64,000 bases of DNA from Auanema rhodensis (Eukaryota > Nematoda > Chromadorea > Rhabditida > Rhabditidae), in the NCBI GenBank assembly GCA_964057225.1, contig CAXKVF010000075.1:62001-126000 (forward strand). Direction: 5' to 3'. Positions within the stretch are counted from its first letter, which is position 1, and every line of letters starts with the position of its first letter. Below the pieces are notes generated by a model, which ran no database searches, was not told the DNA's origin, and saw only the letters and a program-made list of their open reading frames with translations. Positions 40,601 through 56,400 of the stretch are shown piece after piece. A program made the position numbers and the translations under genes.

Positions 40601-43600
40601 TCTTTATCTTTCACGTGAAGCGAGTTACATACCAAGTGCACATCACGTGTACATTTAATTAGCATAAATTAAAGTTCACGTAAATTTCAAAGTCATGGTT
40701 ACCATGCACCAATATCAATAAAAATTTGTTTTTAAACTAATATGGACATGGGGAATCTAATTTTGAAAACCGCATCTCTTTATCTTTCACGTGAAGCGAG
40801 TTACATACCAAGTGCACATCACGTGTACATTTAATTAGCATAAATTAAAGTTCACGCAAATTTCAAAGTCATGGTTACCATGCACCAATATCAATAAAAA
40901 TTTGTTTTTAGACTAATATGGACATGGGGAATCTAATTTTGAAAACCGCATCTCTTTATCTTTCACGTGAAGCGAGTTACATACCAAGTGCACATCACGT
41001 GTACATTTAATTAGCATAAATTAAAGTTCACGTAAATTTCAAAGTCATGGTTACCATGCACCAATATCAATAAAAATTTGTTTTTAAACTAATATGGACA
41101 TGGGGAATCTAATTTTGAAAACCGCATCTCTTTATCTTTCACGTGAAGCGAGTTACATACCAAGTGCACATCACGTGTACATTTAATTAGCATAAATTAA
41201 AGTTCACGCAAATTTCAAAGTCATGGTTACCATGCACCAATATCAATAAAAATTTGTTTTTAGACTAATATGGACATGGGGAATCTAATTTTGAAAACCG
41301 CATCTCTTTATCTTTCACGTGAAGCGAGTTACATACCAAGTGCACATCACGTGTACATTTAATTAGCATAAATTAAAGTTCACGTAAATTTCAAAGTCAT
41401 GGTTACCATGAACCAATATCAATAAAAATTTGTTTTTAGACTAATATGGACATGGGGAATCTAATTTTGAAAACCGCATCTCTTTATCTTTCTCGTGAAG
41501 CGAGTTACATACCAAGTGCACATCACGTGTACATTTAATTAGCATAAATTAAAGTTCACGTAAATTTCAAAGTCATGGTTACCATGAACCAATATCAATA
41601 AAGATTTGTTTTTAGACTAATATGGACATGGGGAATCTAATTTTGAAAACCGTATCTCTTTATCTTTCACGTGAAGCGAGTTACATACCAAGTGCACATC
41701 ACGTGTACATTTAATTAGCATAAATTAAAGTTCACGTAAATTTCAAAGTCATGGTTACCATGCACCAATATCAATAAAAATTTGTTTTTAGACTAATATG
41801 GACATGGGGAATCTAATTTTGAAAACCGCATCTCGTTATCTTTCACGTGAAGCGAGTTACATACCAAGTGCACATCACGTGTACATTTAATTAGCATAAA
41901 TTAAAGTTCACGTAAATTTCAAAGTCATGGTTACCATGCACCAATATCAATAAAAATTTGTTTTTAGACTAATATGGACATGGGGAATCTAATTTTGAAA
42001 ACCGCATCTCTTTATCTTTCACGTGAAGCGAGTTACATACCAAATGCACATCACGTGTACATTTAATTAGCATAAATTAAAGTTCACGTAAATTTCAAAG
42101 TCATGGTTACCATGCACCAATATCAATAAAAATTTGTTTTTAGACTAATATGGACATGGGGAATCTAATTTTGAAAACCGCATCTCTTTATCTTTCACGT
42201 GAAGCGAGTTACATACCAAGTGCACATCACGTGTACATTTAATTAGCATAAATTAAAGTTCACGTAAATTTCAAAGTCATGGTTACCATGCACCAATATC
42301 AATAAAAATTTGTTTTTAGACTAATATGGACATGGGGAATCTAATTTCGAAAACCGCATCTCTTTATCTTTCACGTGAAGCGAGTTACATACCAAGTGCA
42401 CATCACGTGTACATTTAATTAGCATAAATTAAAGTTCACGTAAATTTCAAAGTCATGGTTACCATGAACCAATATCAATAAAAATTTGTTTTTAGACTAA
42501 TATGGACATGGGGAATCTAATTTTGAAAACCGCATCTCTTTATCTTTCACGTGAAGCGAGTTACATACCAAGTGCACATCACGTGTACATTTAATTAGCA
42601 TAAATTAAAGTTCACGCAAATTTCAAAGTCATGGTTACCATGCACCAATATCAATAAAAATTTGTTTTTAGACTAATATGGACATGGGGAATCTAATTTT
42701 GAAAACCGCATCTCTTTATCTTTCACGTGAAGCGAGTTACATACCAAGTGCACATCACGTGTACATTTAATTAGCATAAATTAAAGTTCACGTAAATTTC
42801 AAAGTCATGGTTACCATGAACCAATATCAATAAAAATTTGTTTTTAGACTAATATGGACATGGGGAATCTAATTTTGAAAACCGCATCTCTTTATCTTTC
42901 ACGTGAAGCGAGTTACATACCAAGTGCACATCACGTGTACATTTAATTAGCATAAATTAAAGTTCACGTAAATTTCAAAGTCATGGTTACCATGAACCAA
43001 TATCAATAAAAATTTGTTTTTAGACTAATATGGACATGGGGAATCTAATTTTGAAAACCGCATCTCTTTATCTTTCACGTGAAGCGAGTTACATACCAAG
43101 TGCACATCACGTGTACATTTAATTAGCATAAATTAAAGTTCACGTAAATTTCAAAGTCATGGTTACCATGCACCAATATCAATAAAAATTTGTTTTTAGA
43201 CTAATATGGACATGGGGAATCTAATTTTGAAAACCGCATCTCGTTATCTTTCACGTGAAGCGAGTTACATACCAAGTGCACATCACGTGTACATTTAATT
43301 AGCATAAATTAAAGTTCACGTAAATTTCAAAGTCATGGTTACCATGCACCAATATCAATAAAAATTTGTTTTTAGACTAATATGGACATGGGGAATCTAA
43401 TTTTGAAAACCGCATCTCTTTATCTTTCACGTGAAGCGAGTTACATACCAAGTGCACATCACGTGTACATTTAATTAGCATAAATTAAAGTTCACGTAAA
43501 TTTCAAAGTCATGGTTACCATGAACCAATATCAATAAAAATTTGTTTTTAGACTAATATGGACATGGGGAATCTAATTTTGAAAACCGCATCTCTTTATC

Positions 43601-46600
43601 TTTCACGTGAAGCGAGTTACATACCAAGTGCACATCACGTGTACATTTAATTAGCATAAATTAAAGTTCACGTAAATTTCAAAGTCATGGTTACCATGCA
43701 CCAATATCAATAAAAATTTGTTTTTAGACTAATATGGACATGGGGAATCTAATTTTGAAAACCGCATCTCGTTATCTTTCACGTGAAGCGAGTTACATAC
43801 CAAGTGCACATCACGTGTACATTTAATTAGCATAAATTAAAGTTCACGTAAATTTCAAAGTCATGGTTACCATGCACCAATATCAATAAAAATTTGTTTT
43901 TAGACTAATATGGACATGGGGAATCTAATTTTGAAAACCGCATCTCTTTATCTTTCACGTGAAGCGAGTTACATACCAAGTGCACATCACGTGTACATTT
44001 AATTAGCATAAATTAAAGTTCACGTAAATTTCAAAGTCATGGTTACCATGAACCAATATCAATAAAAATTTGTTTTTAGACTAATATGGACATGGGGAAT
44101 CTAATTTTGAAAACCGCATCTCTTTATCTTTCACGTGAAGCGAGTTACATACCAAGTGCACATCACGTGTACATTTAATTAGCATAAATTAAAGTTCACG
44201 TAAATTTCAAAGTCATGGTTACCATGCACCAATATCAATAAAAATTTGTTTTTAGACTAATATGGACATGGGGAATCTAATTTTGAAAACCACATCTCTT
44301 TATCTTTCACGTGAAGCGAGTTACATACCAAGTGCACATCACGTGTACATTTAATTAGCATAAATTAAAGTTCACGTAAATTTCAAAGTCATGGTTACCA
44401 TGCACCAATATCAATAAAAATTTGTTTTTAGACTAATATGGACATGGGGAATCTAATTTTGAAAACCACATCTCTTTATCTTTCACGTGAAGCGAGTTAC
44501 ATACCAAGTGCACATCACGTGTACATTTAATTAGCATAAATTAAAGTTCACGCAAATTTCAAAGTCATGGTTACCATGCACCAATATCAATAAAAATTTG
44601 TTTTTAGACTAATATGGACATGGGGAATCTAATTTTGAAAACCGCATCTCTTTATCTTTCACGTGAAGCGAGTTACATACCAAGTGCACATCACGTGTAC
44701 ATTTAATTAGCATAAATTAAAGTTCACGTAAATTTCAAAGTCATGGTTACCATGAACCAATATCAATAAAAATTTGTTTTTAGACTAATATGGACATGGG
44801 GAATCTAATTTTGAAAACCGCATCTCTTTATCTTTCACGTGAAGCGAGTTACATACCAAGTGCACATCACGTGTACATTTAATTAGCATAAATTAAAGTT
44901 CACGTAAATTTCAAAGTCATGGTTACCATGAACCAATATCAGTAAAAATTTGTTTTTAGACTAATATGGACATGGGGAATCTAATTTTGAAAACCGCATC
45001 TCTTTATCTTTCACGTGAAGCGAGTTACATACCAAGTGCACATCACGTGTACATTTAATTAGCATAAATTAAAGTTCACGTAAATTTCAAAGTCATGGTT
45101 ACCATGCACCAATATCAATAAAAATTTGTTTTTAGACTAATATGGACATGGGGAATCTAATTTTGAAAACCGCATCTCGTTATCTTTCACGTGAAGCGAG
45201 TTACATACCAAGTGCACATCACGTGTACATTTAATTAGCATAAATTAAAGTTCACGTAAATTTCAAAGTCATGGTTACCATGCACCAATATCAATAAAAA
45301 TTTGTTTTTAGACTAATATGGACATGGGGAATCTAATTTTGAAAACCGCATCTCTTTATCTTTCACGTGAAGCGAGTTACATACCAAGTGCACATCACGT
45401 GTACATTTAATTAGCATAAATTAAAGTTCACGTAAATTTCAAAGTCATGGTTACCATGCACCAATATCAATAAAAATTTGTTTTTAGACTAATATGGACA
45501 TGGGGAATCTAATTTTGAAAACCGCATCTCGTTATCTTTCACGTGAAGCGAGTTACATACCAAGTGCACATCACGTGTACATTTAATTAGCATAAATTAA
45601 AGTTCACGTAAATTTCAAAGTCATGGTTACCATGCACCAATATCAATAAAAATTTGTTTTTAGACTAATATGGACATGGGGAATCTAATTTTGAAAACCG
45701 CATCTCTTTATCTTTCACGTGAAGCGAGTTACATACCAAGTGCACATCACGTGTACATTTAATTAGCATAAATTAAAGTTCACGTAAATTTCAAAGTCAT
45801 GGTTACCATGAACCAATATCAATAAAAATTTGTTTTTAGACTAATATGGACATGGGGAATCTAATTTTGAAAACCGCATCTCTTTATCTTTCACGTGAAG
45901 CGAGTTACATACCAAGTGCACATCACGTGTACATTTAATTAGCATAAATTAAAGTTCACGTAAATTTCAAAGTCATGGTTACCATGCACCAATATCAATA
46001 AAAATTTGTTTTTAGACTAATATGGACATGGGGAATCTAATTTTGAAAACCGCATCTCGTTATCTTTCACGTGAAGCGAGTTACATACCAAGTGCACATC
46101 ACGTGTACATTTAATTAGCATAAATTAAAGTTCACGTAAATTTCAAAGTCATGGTTACCATGCACCAATATCAATAAAAATTTGTTTTTAGACTAATATG
46201 GACATGGGGAATCTAATTTTGAAAACCGCATCTCTTTATCTTTCACGTGAAGCGAGTTACATACCAAGTGCACATCACGTGTACATTTAATTAGCATAAA
46301 TTAAAGTTCACGTAAATTTCAAAGTCATGGTTACCATGAACCAATATCAATAAAAATTTGTTTTTAGACTAATATGGACATGGGGAATCTAATTTTGAAA
46401 ACCGCATCTCTTTATCTTTCACGTGAAGCGAGTTACATACCAAGTGCACATCACGTGTACATTTAATTAGCATAAATTAAAGTTCACGTAAATTTCAAAG
46501 TCATGGTTACCATGCACCAATATCAATAAAAATTTGTTTTTAGACTAATATGGACATGGGGAATCTAATTTTGAAAACCACATCTCTTTATCTTTCACGT

Positions 46601-49600
46601 GAAGCGAGTTACATACCAAGTGCACATCACGTGTACATTTAATTAGCATAAATTAAAGTTCACGTAAATTTCAAAGTCATGGTTACCATGAACCAATATC
46701 AATAAAAATTTGTTTTTAGACTAATATGGACATGGGGAATCTAATTTTGAAAACCGCATCTCTTTATCTTTCACGTGAAGCGAGTTACATACCAAGTGCA
46801 CATCACGTGTACATTTAATTAGCATAAATTAAAGTTCACGTAAATTTCAAAGTCATGGTTACCATGCACCAATATCAATAAAAATTTGTTTTTAGACTAA
46901 TATGGACATGGGGAATCTAATTTTGAAAACCGCATCTCTTTATCTTTCACGTGAAGCGAGTTACATACCAAGTGCACATCACGTGTACATTTAATTAGCA
47001 TAAATTAAAGTTCACGTAAATTTCAAAGTCATGGTTACCATGAACCAATATCAATAAAAATTTGTTTTTAGACTAATATGGACATGGGGAATCTAATTTT
47101 GAAAACCGCATCTCTTTATCTTTCACGTGAAGCGAGTTACATACCAAGTGCACATCACGTGTACATTTAATTAGCTTAAATTAAAGTTCACGTAAATTTC
47201 AAAGTCATGGTTACCATGCACCAATATCAATAAAAATTTGTTTTTAGACTAATATGGACATGGGGAATCTAATTTTGAAAACCGCATCTCTTTATCTTTC
47301 ACGTGAAGCGAGTTACATACCAAGTGCACATCACGTGTACATTTAATTAGCATAAATTAAAGTTCACGTAAATTTCAAAGTCATGGTTACCATGAACCAA
47401 TATCAATAAAAATTTGTTTTTAGACTAATATGGACATGGGGAATCTAATTTTGAAAACCGCATCTCTTTATCTTTCACGTGAAGCGAGTTACATACCAAG
47501 TGCACATCACGTGTACATTTAATTAGCATAAATTAAAGTTCACGTAAATTTCAAAGTCATGGTTACCATGAACCAATATCAATAAAAATTTGTTTTTAGA
47601 CTAATATGGACATGGGGAATCTAATTTTGAAAACCGCATCTCTTTATCTTTCACGTGAAGCGAGTTACATACCAAGTGCACATCACGTGTACATTTAATT
47701 AGCATAAATTAAAGTTCACGTAAATTTCAAAGTCATGGTTACCATGCACCAATATCAATAAAAATTTGTTTTTAGACTAATATGGACATGGGGAATCTAA
47801 TTTTGAAAACCGCATCTCGTTATCTTTCACGTGAAGCGAGTTACATACCAAGTGCACATCACGTGTACATTTAATTAGCATAAATTAAAGTTCACGTAAA
47901 TTTCAAAGTCATGGTTACCATGCACCAATATCAATAAAAATTTGTTTTTAGACTAATATGGACATGGGGAATCTAATTTTGAAAACCGCATCTCTTTATC
48001 TTTCACGTGAAGCGAGTTACATACCAAGTGCACATCACGTGTACATTTAATTAGCATAAATTAAAGTTCACGTAAATTTCAAAGTCATGGTTACCATGCA
48101 CCAATATCAATAAAAATTTGTTTTTAGACTAATATGGACATGGGGAATCTAATTTTGAAAACCGCATCTCTTTATCTTTCACGTGAAGCGAGTTACATAC
48201 CAAGTGCACATCACGTGTACATTTAATTAGCATAAATTAAAGTTCACGTAAATTTCAAAGTCATGGTTACCATGCACCAATATCAATAAAAATTTGTTTT
48301 TAGACTAATATGGACATGGGGAATCTAATTTTGAAAACCGCATCTCTTTATCTTTCACGTGAAGCGAGTTACATACCAAGTGCACATCACGTGTACATTT
48401 AATTAGCATAAATTAAAGTTCACGTAAATTTCAAAGTCATGGTTACCATGCACCAATATCAATAAAAATTTGTTTTTAGACTAATATGGACATGGGGAAT
48501 CTAATTTTGAAAACCGCATCTCTTTATCTTTCACGTGAAGCGAGTTACATACCAAGTGCACATCACGTGTACATTTAATTAGCTTAAATTAAAGTTCACG
48601 TAAATTTCAAAGTCATGGTTACCATGCACCAATATCAATAAAAATTTGTTTTTAGACTAATATGGACATGGGGAATCTAATTTTGAAAACCGCATCTCTT
48701 TATCTTTCACGTGAAGCGAGTTACATACCAAGTGCACATCACGTGTACATTTAATTAGCATAAATTAAAGTTCACGTAAATTTCAAAGTCATGGTTACCA
48801 TGAACCAATATCAATAAAAATTTGTTTTTAGACTAATATGGACATGGGGAATCTAATTTTGAAAACCGCATCTCTTTATCTTTCACGTGAAGCGAGTTAC
48901 ATACCAAGTGCACATCACGTGTACATTTAATTAGCATAAATTAAAGTTCACGTAAATTTCAAAGTCATGGTTACCATGAACCAATATCAATAAAAATTTG
49001 TTTTTAGACTAATATGGACATGGGGAATCTAATTTTGAAAACCGCATCTCTTTATCTTTCACGTGAAGCGAGTTACATACCAAGTGCACATCACGTGTAC
49101 ATTTAATTAGCTTAAATTAAAGTTCACGTAAATTTCAAAGTCATGGTTACCATGCACCAATATCAATAAAAATTTGTTTTTAGACTAATATGGACATGGG
49201 GAATCTAATTTTGAAAACCGCATCTCTTTATCTTTCACGTGAAGCGAGTTACATACCAAGTGCACATCACGTGTACATTTAATTAGCATAAATTAAAGTT
49301 CACGTAAATTTCAAAGTCATGGTTACCATGAACCAATATCAATAAAAATTTGTTTTTAGACTAATATGGACATGGGGAATCTAATTTTGAAAACCGCATC
49401 TCTTTATCTTTCACGTGAAGCGAGTTACATACCAAGTGCACATCACGTGTACATTTAATTAGCATAAATTAAAGTTCACGTAAATTTCAAAGTCATGGTT
49501 ACCATGAACCAATATCAATAAAAATTTGTTTTTAGACTAATATGGACATGGGGAATCTAATTTTGAAAACCGCATCTCTTTATCTTTCACGTGAAGCGAG

Positions 49601-50681
49601 TTACATACCAAGTGCACATCACGTGTACATTTAATTAGCATAAATTAAAGTTCACGTAAATTTCAAAGTCATGGTTACCATGCACCAATATCAATAAAAA
49701 TTTGTTTTTAGACTAATATGGACATGGGGAATCTAATTTTGAAAACCGCATCTCGTTATCTTTCACGTGAAGCGAGTTACATACCAAGTGCACATCACGT
49801 GTACATTTAATTAGCATAAATTAAAGTTCACGTAAATTTCAAAGTCATGGTTACCATGCACCAATATCAATAAAAATTTGTTTTTAGACTAATATGGACA
49901 TGGGGAATCTAATTTTGAAAACCGCATCTCTTTATCTTTCACGTGAAGCGAGTTACATACCAAGTGCACATCACGTGTACATTTAATTAGCATAAATTAA
50001 AGTTCACGTAAATTTCAAAGTCATGGTTACCATGCACCAATATCAATAAAAATTTGTTTTTAGACTAATATGGACATGGGGAATCTAATTTTGAAAACCG
50101 CATCTCTTTATCTTTCACGTGAAGCGAGTTACATACCAAGTGCACATCACGTGTACATTTAATTAGCATAAATTAAAGTTCACGTAAATTTCAAAGTCAT
50201 GGTTACCATGCACCAATATCAATAAAAATTTGTTTTTAGACTAATATGGACATGGGGAATCTAATTTTGAAAACCGCATCTCTTTATCTTTCACGTGAAG
50301 CGAGTTACATACCAAGTGCACATCACGTGTACATTTAATTAGCATAAATTAAAGTTCACGTAAATTTCAAAGTCATGGTTACCATGAACCAATATCAATA
50401 AAAATTTGTTTTTAGACTAATATGGACATGGGGAATCTAATTTTGAAAACCGCATCTCTTTATCTTTCACGTGAAGCGAGTTACATACCAAGTGCACATC
50501 ACGTGTACATTTAATTAGCATAAATTAAAGTTCACGTAAATTTCAAAGTCATGGTTACCATGAACCAATATCAATAAAAATTTGTTTTTAGACTAATATG
50601 GACATGGGGAATCTAATTTTGAAAACCGCATCTCTTTATCTTTCACGTGAAGCGAGTTACATACCAAGTGCCCATCACGTG
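37130..50681 (+). repeat. Right-central tract with loose 11-unit (1,936-bp) higher-order repeat
   Basis: C32 sites lie at 37161, 38569, 39097, 40857, 41209, 42617 and 44553 (steps of 8, 3, 10, 2, 8, 11 units). T15 sites lie at 47176, 48584, 49112 (8, 3). G130 sites lie at 39723, 41835, 43243, 43771, 45179, 45531, 46059, 47819, 49755 (12, 8, 3, 8, 2, 3, 10, 11). The recurring local order is a C32 or T15 unit, two A58 units, a C58 plus G130 unit, then plain C58 units. After about 37.5 kb, C132 and G65 units are absent here. Register is exact throughout. No gene or insertion is present. Confidence 0.82.
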
Positions 50682-53494
50682 TACATTTAATTAGCATAAA
50701 TTAAAGTTCACGTAAATTTCAAAGTCATGGTTACCATGCACCAATATCAATAAAAATTTGTTTTTAGACTAATATGGACATGGGGAATCTAATTTTGAAA
50801 ACCGCATCTCCTTATCTTTCACGTGAAGCGAGTTACATACCAAGTGCACATCACGTGTACATTTAATTAGCATAAATTAAAGTTCACGTAAATTTCAAAG
50901 TCATGGTTACCATGCACCAATATCAATAAAAATTTGTTTTTAGACTAATATGGACATGGGGAATCTAATTTTGAAAACCGCATCTCTTCATCTTTCACGT
51001 GAAGCGAGTTACATACCAAGTGCACATCACGTGTACATTTAATTAGCATAAATTAAAGTTCACGTAAATTTCAAAGTCATGGTTACCATGCACCAATATC
51101 AATAAAAATTTGTTTTTAGACTAATATGGACATGGGGAATCTAATTTTGAAAACCGCATCTCTTCATCTTTCACGTGAAGCGAGTTACATACCAAGTGCA
51201 CATCACGTGTACATTTAATTAGCATAAATTAAAGTTCACGTAAATTTCAAAGTCATGGTTACCATGCACCAATATCAATAAAAATTTGTTTTTAGACTAA
51301 TATGGACATGGGGAATCTAATTTTGAAAACCGCATCTCTTCATCTTTTACGTGAAGCGAGTTACATACCAAGTGCACATCACGTGTACATTTAATTAGCA
51401 TAAATTAAAGTTCACGTAAATTTCAAAGTCATGGTTACCATGCACCAATATCAATAAAAATTTGTTTTTAGACTAATATGGACATGGGGAATCTAATTTT
51501 GAAAACCGCATCTCTTCATCTTTCACGTGAAGCGAGTTACATACCAAGTGCACATCACGTGTACATTTAATTAGCATAAATTAAAGTTCACGTAAATTTC
51601 AAAGTCATGGTTACCATGCACCAATATCAATAAAAATTTGTTTTTAGACTAATATGGACATGGGGAATCTAATTTTGAAAACCGCATCTCTTTATCTTTC
51701 ACGTGAAGCGAGTTACATACCAAGTGCACATCACGTGTACATTTAATTAGCATAAATTAAAGTTCACGTAAATTTCAAAGTCATGGTTACCATGCACCAA
51801 TGTCAATAAAAATTTGTTTTAGACTAATATGGACATGGGGAATCTAATTTTGAAAACCGCATCTCTTCATCTTTCACGTGAAGCGAGTTACATACCAAGT
51901 GCACATCACGTGTACATTTAATTAGCATAAATTAAAGTTCACGTAAATTTCAAAGTCATGGTTACCATGCACCAATATCAATAAAAATTTGTTTTTAGAC
52001 TAATATGGACATGGGGAATCTAATTTTGAAAACCGCATCTCTTCATCTTTTACGTGAAGCGAGTTACATACCAAGTGCACATCACGTGTACATTTAATTA
52101 GCATAAATTAAAGTTCACGTAAATTTCAAAGTCATGGTTACCATGCACCAATATCAATAAAAATTTGTTTTTAGACTAATATGGACATGGGGAATCTAAT
52201 TTTGAAACCGCATCTCTTTATCTTTCACGTGAAGCGAGTTACATACCAAGTGCACATCACGTGTACATTTAATTAGCATAAATTAAAGTTCACGTAAATT
52301 TCAAAGTCATGGTTACCATGCACCAATGTCAATAAAAATTTGTTTTTAGACTAATATGGACATGGGGAATCTAATTTTGAAAACCGCATCTCTTCATCTT
52401 TCACGTGAAGCGAGTTACATACCAAGTGCACATCACGTGTACATTTAATTAGCATAAATTAAAGTTCACGTGAATTTCAAAGTCATGGTTACCATGCACC
52501 AATATCAATAAAAATTTGTTTTTAGACTAATATGGACATGGGGAATCTAATTTTGAGAACCGCATCTCTTCATCTTTCACGTGAAGCGAGTTACATACCA
52601 AGTGCACATCACGTGTACATTTAATTAGCATAAATTAAAGTTCACGTAAATTTCAAAGTCATGGTTACCATGCACCAATATCAATAAAAATTTGTTTTTA
52701 GACTAATATGGACATGAAGAATCTAATTTTGAAAACCGCATCTCTTTATCTTTCACGTGAAGCGAGTTACATACCAAGTGCACATCACGTGTACATTTAA
52801 TTAGCATAAATTAAAGTTCACGTAAATTTCAAAGTCATGGTTACCATGCACCAATATCAATAAAAATTTGTTTTTAGACTAATATGGAAATGGGGAATCT
52901 AATTTTGAAAACCGCATCTCTTCATCTTTCACGTGAAGCGAGTTACATACCAAGTGCACATCACGTGTACATTTAATTAGCATAAATTAAAGTTCACGTA
53001 AATTTCAAAGTCATGGTTACCATGCACCAATATCAATAAAAATTTGTTTTTAGACTAATATGGACATGGGGAATCTAATTTTGAAACCGCATCTCTTCAT
53101 CTTTCACGTGAAGCGAGTTACATACCAAGTGCACATCACGTGTACATTTAATTAGCATAAATTAAAGTTCACGTAAATTTCAAAGTCATGGTTACCATGC
53201 ACCAATATCAATAAAAATTTGTTTTTAGATTAATATGGACATGGGGAATCTAATTTTGAAAACCGCATCTCTTTATCTTTCACGTGAAGCGAGTTACATA
53301 CCAAGTGCACATCACGTGTACATTTAATTAGCATAAATTAAAGTTCACGTAAATTTCAAAGTCATGGTTACCATGCACCAATATCAATAAAAATTTGTTT
53401 TTAGACTAATATGGACATGGGGAATCTAATTTTGAAAACCGCATCTCTTTATCTTTCACGTGAAGCGAGTTACATACCAAGTGCACATCACGTG

Positions 53495-56400
53495 TATATT
53501 TAATTAGCATAAATTAAAGTTCACGTAAATTTCAAAGTCATGGTTACCATGAACCAATATCAATAAAAATTTGTTTTTAGACTAATATGGACATGGGGAA
53601 TCTAATTTTGAAAACCGCATCTCTTTATCTTTCACGTGAAGCGAGTTACATACCAAGTGCACATCACGTGTACATTTAATTAGCATAAATTAAAGTTCAC
53701 GTAAATTTCAAAGTCATGGTTACCATGCACCAATATCAATAAAAATTTGTTTTTAGACTAATATGGACATGGGGGAATCTAATTTTGAAAACCGCATCTC
53801 TTTATCTTTCACGTGAAGCGAGTTACATACCAAGTGCACATCACGTGTACATTTAATTAGCATAAATTAAAGTTCACGTAAATTTCAAAGTCATGGTTAC
53901 CATGCACCAATATCAATAAAAATTTGTTTTTAGACTAATATGGACATGGGGAATCTAATTTTGAAAACCGCATCTCTTCATCTTTCACGTGAAGCGAGTT
54001 ACATACCAAGTGCACATCACGTGTACATTTAATTAGCATAAATTAAAGTTCACGTAAATTTCAAAGTCATGGTTACCATGCACCAATATCAATAAAAATT
54101 TGTTTTTAGACTAATATGGACATGGGGAATCTAATTTTGAAAACCGCATCTCTTTATCTTTCACGTGAAGCGAGTTACATACCAAGTGCACATCACGTGT
54201 ACATTTAATTAGCATAAATTAAAGTTCACGTAAATTTCAAAGTCATGGTTACCATGCACCAATATCAATAAAAATTTGTTTTTAGACTAATATGGACATG
54301 GGGAATCTAATTTTGAAAACCGCATCTCTTTATCTTTCACGTGAAGCGAGTTACATACCAAGTGCACATCACGTGTACATTTAATTAGCATAAATTAAAG
54401 TTCACGTAAATTTCAAAGTCATGGTTACCATGAACCAATATCAATAAAAATTTGTTTTTAGACTAATATGGACATGGGGAATCTAATTTTGAAAACCGCA
54501 TCTCTTTATCTTTCACGTGAAGCGAGTTACATACCAAGTGCACATCACGTGTACATTTAATTAGCATAAATTAAAGTTCACGTAAATTTCAAAGTCATGG
54601 TTACCATGAACCAATATCAATAAAAATTTGTTTTTAGACTAATATGGACATGGGGAATCTAATTTTGAAAACCGCATCTCTTTATCTTTCACGTGAAGCG
54701 AGTTACATACCAAGTGCCCATCACGTGTACATTTAATTAGCATAAATTAAAGTTCACGTAAATTTCAAAGTCATGGTTACCATGCACCAATATCAATAAA
54801 AATTTGTTTTTAGACTAATATGGACATGGGGAATCTAATTTTGAAAACCGCATCTCCTTATCTTTCACGTGAAGCGAGTTACATACCAAGTGCACATCAC
54901 GTGTACATTTAATTAGCATAAATTAAAGTTCACGTAAATTTCAAAGTCATGGTTACCATGCACCAATATCAATAAAAATTTGTTTTTAGACTAATATGGA
55001 CATGGGGAATCTAATTTTGAAAACCGCATCTCTTTATCTTTCACGTGAAGCGAGTTACATACCAAGTGCACATCACGTGTATATTTAATTAGCATAAATT
55101 AAAGTTCACGTAAATTTCAAAGTCATGGTTACCATGCACCAATATCAATAAAAATTTGTTTTTAGACTAATATGGACATGGGGAATCTAATTTTGAAAAC
55201 CGCATCTCTTTATATTTCACGTGAAGCGAGTTACATACCAAGTGCACATCACGTGTACATTTAATTAGCATAAATTAAAGTTCACGTAAATTTCAAAGTC
55301 ATGGTTACCATGCACCAATATCAATAAAAATTTGTTTTTAGACTAATATGGACATGGGGAATCTAATTTTGAAAACCGCATCTCTTTATCTTTCACGTGA
55401 AGCGAGTTACATACCAAGTGCACATCACGTGTATATTTAATTAGCATAAATTAAAGTTCACGTAAATTTCAAAGTCATGGTTACCATGAACCAATATCAA
55501 TAAAAATTTGTTTTTAGACTAATATGGACATGGGGAATCTAATTTTGAAAACCGCATCTCCTTATCTTTCACGTGAAGCGAGTTACATACCAAGTGCACA
55601 TCACGTGTACATTTAATTAGCATAAATTAAAGTTCACGTAAATTTCAAAGTCATGGTTACCATGCACCAATATCAATAAAAATTTGTTTTTAGACTAATA
55701 TGGACATGGGGAATCTAATTTTGAAAACCGCATCTCTTTATATTTCACGTGAAGCGAGTTACATACCAAGTGCACATCACGTGTACATTTAATTAGCATA
55801 AATTAAAGTTCACGTAAATTTCAAAGTCATGGTTACCATGCACCAATATCAATAAAAATTTGTTTTTAGACTAATATGGACATGGGGAATCTAATTTTGA
55901 AAACCGCATCTCTTCATCTTTCACGTGAAGCGAGTTACATACCAAGTGCACATCACGTGTACATTTAATTAGCATAAATTAAAGTTCACGTAAATTTCAA
56001 AGTCATGGTTACCATGCACCAATATCAATAAAAATTTGTTTTTAGACTAATATGGACATGGGGAATCTAATTTTGAAAACCGCATCTCTTTATCTTTCAC
56101 GTGAAGCGAGTTACATACCAAGTGCACATCACGTGTATATTTAATTAGCATAAATTAAAGTTCACGTAAATTTCAAAGTCATGGTTACCATGAACCAATA
56201 TCAATAAAAATTTGTTTTTAGACTAATATGGACATGGGGAATCTAATTTTGAAAACCGCATCTCTTTATCTTTCACGTGAAGCGAGTTACATACCAAGTG
56301 CACATCACGTGTACATTTAATTAGCATAAATTAAAGTTCACGTAAATTTCAAAGTCATGGTTACCATGCACCAATATCAATAAAAATTTGTTTTTAGACT

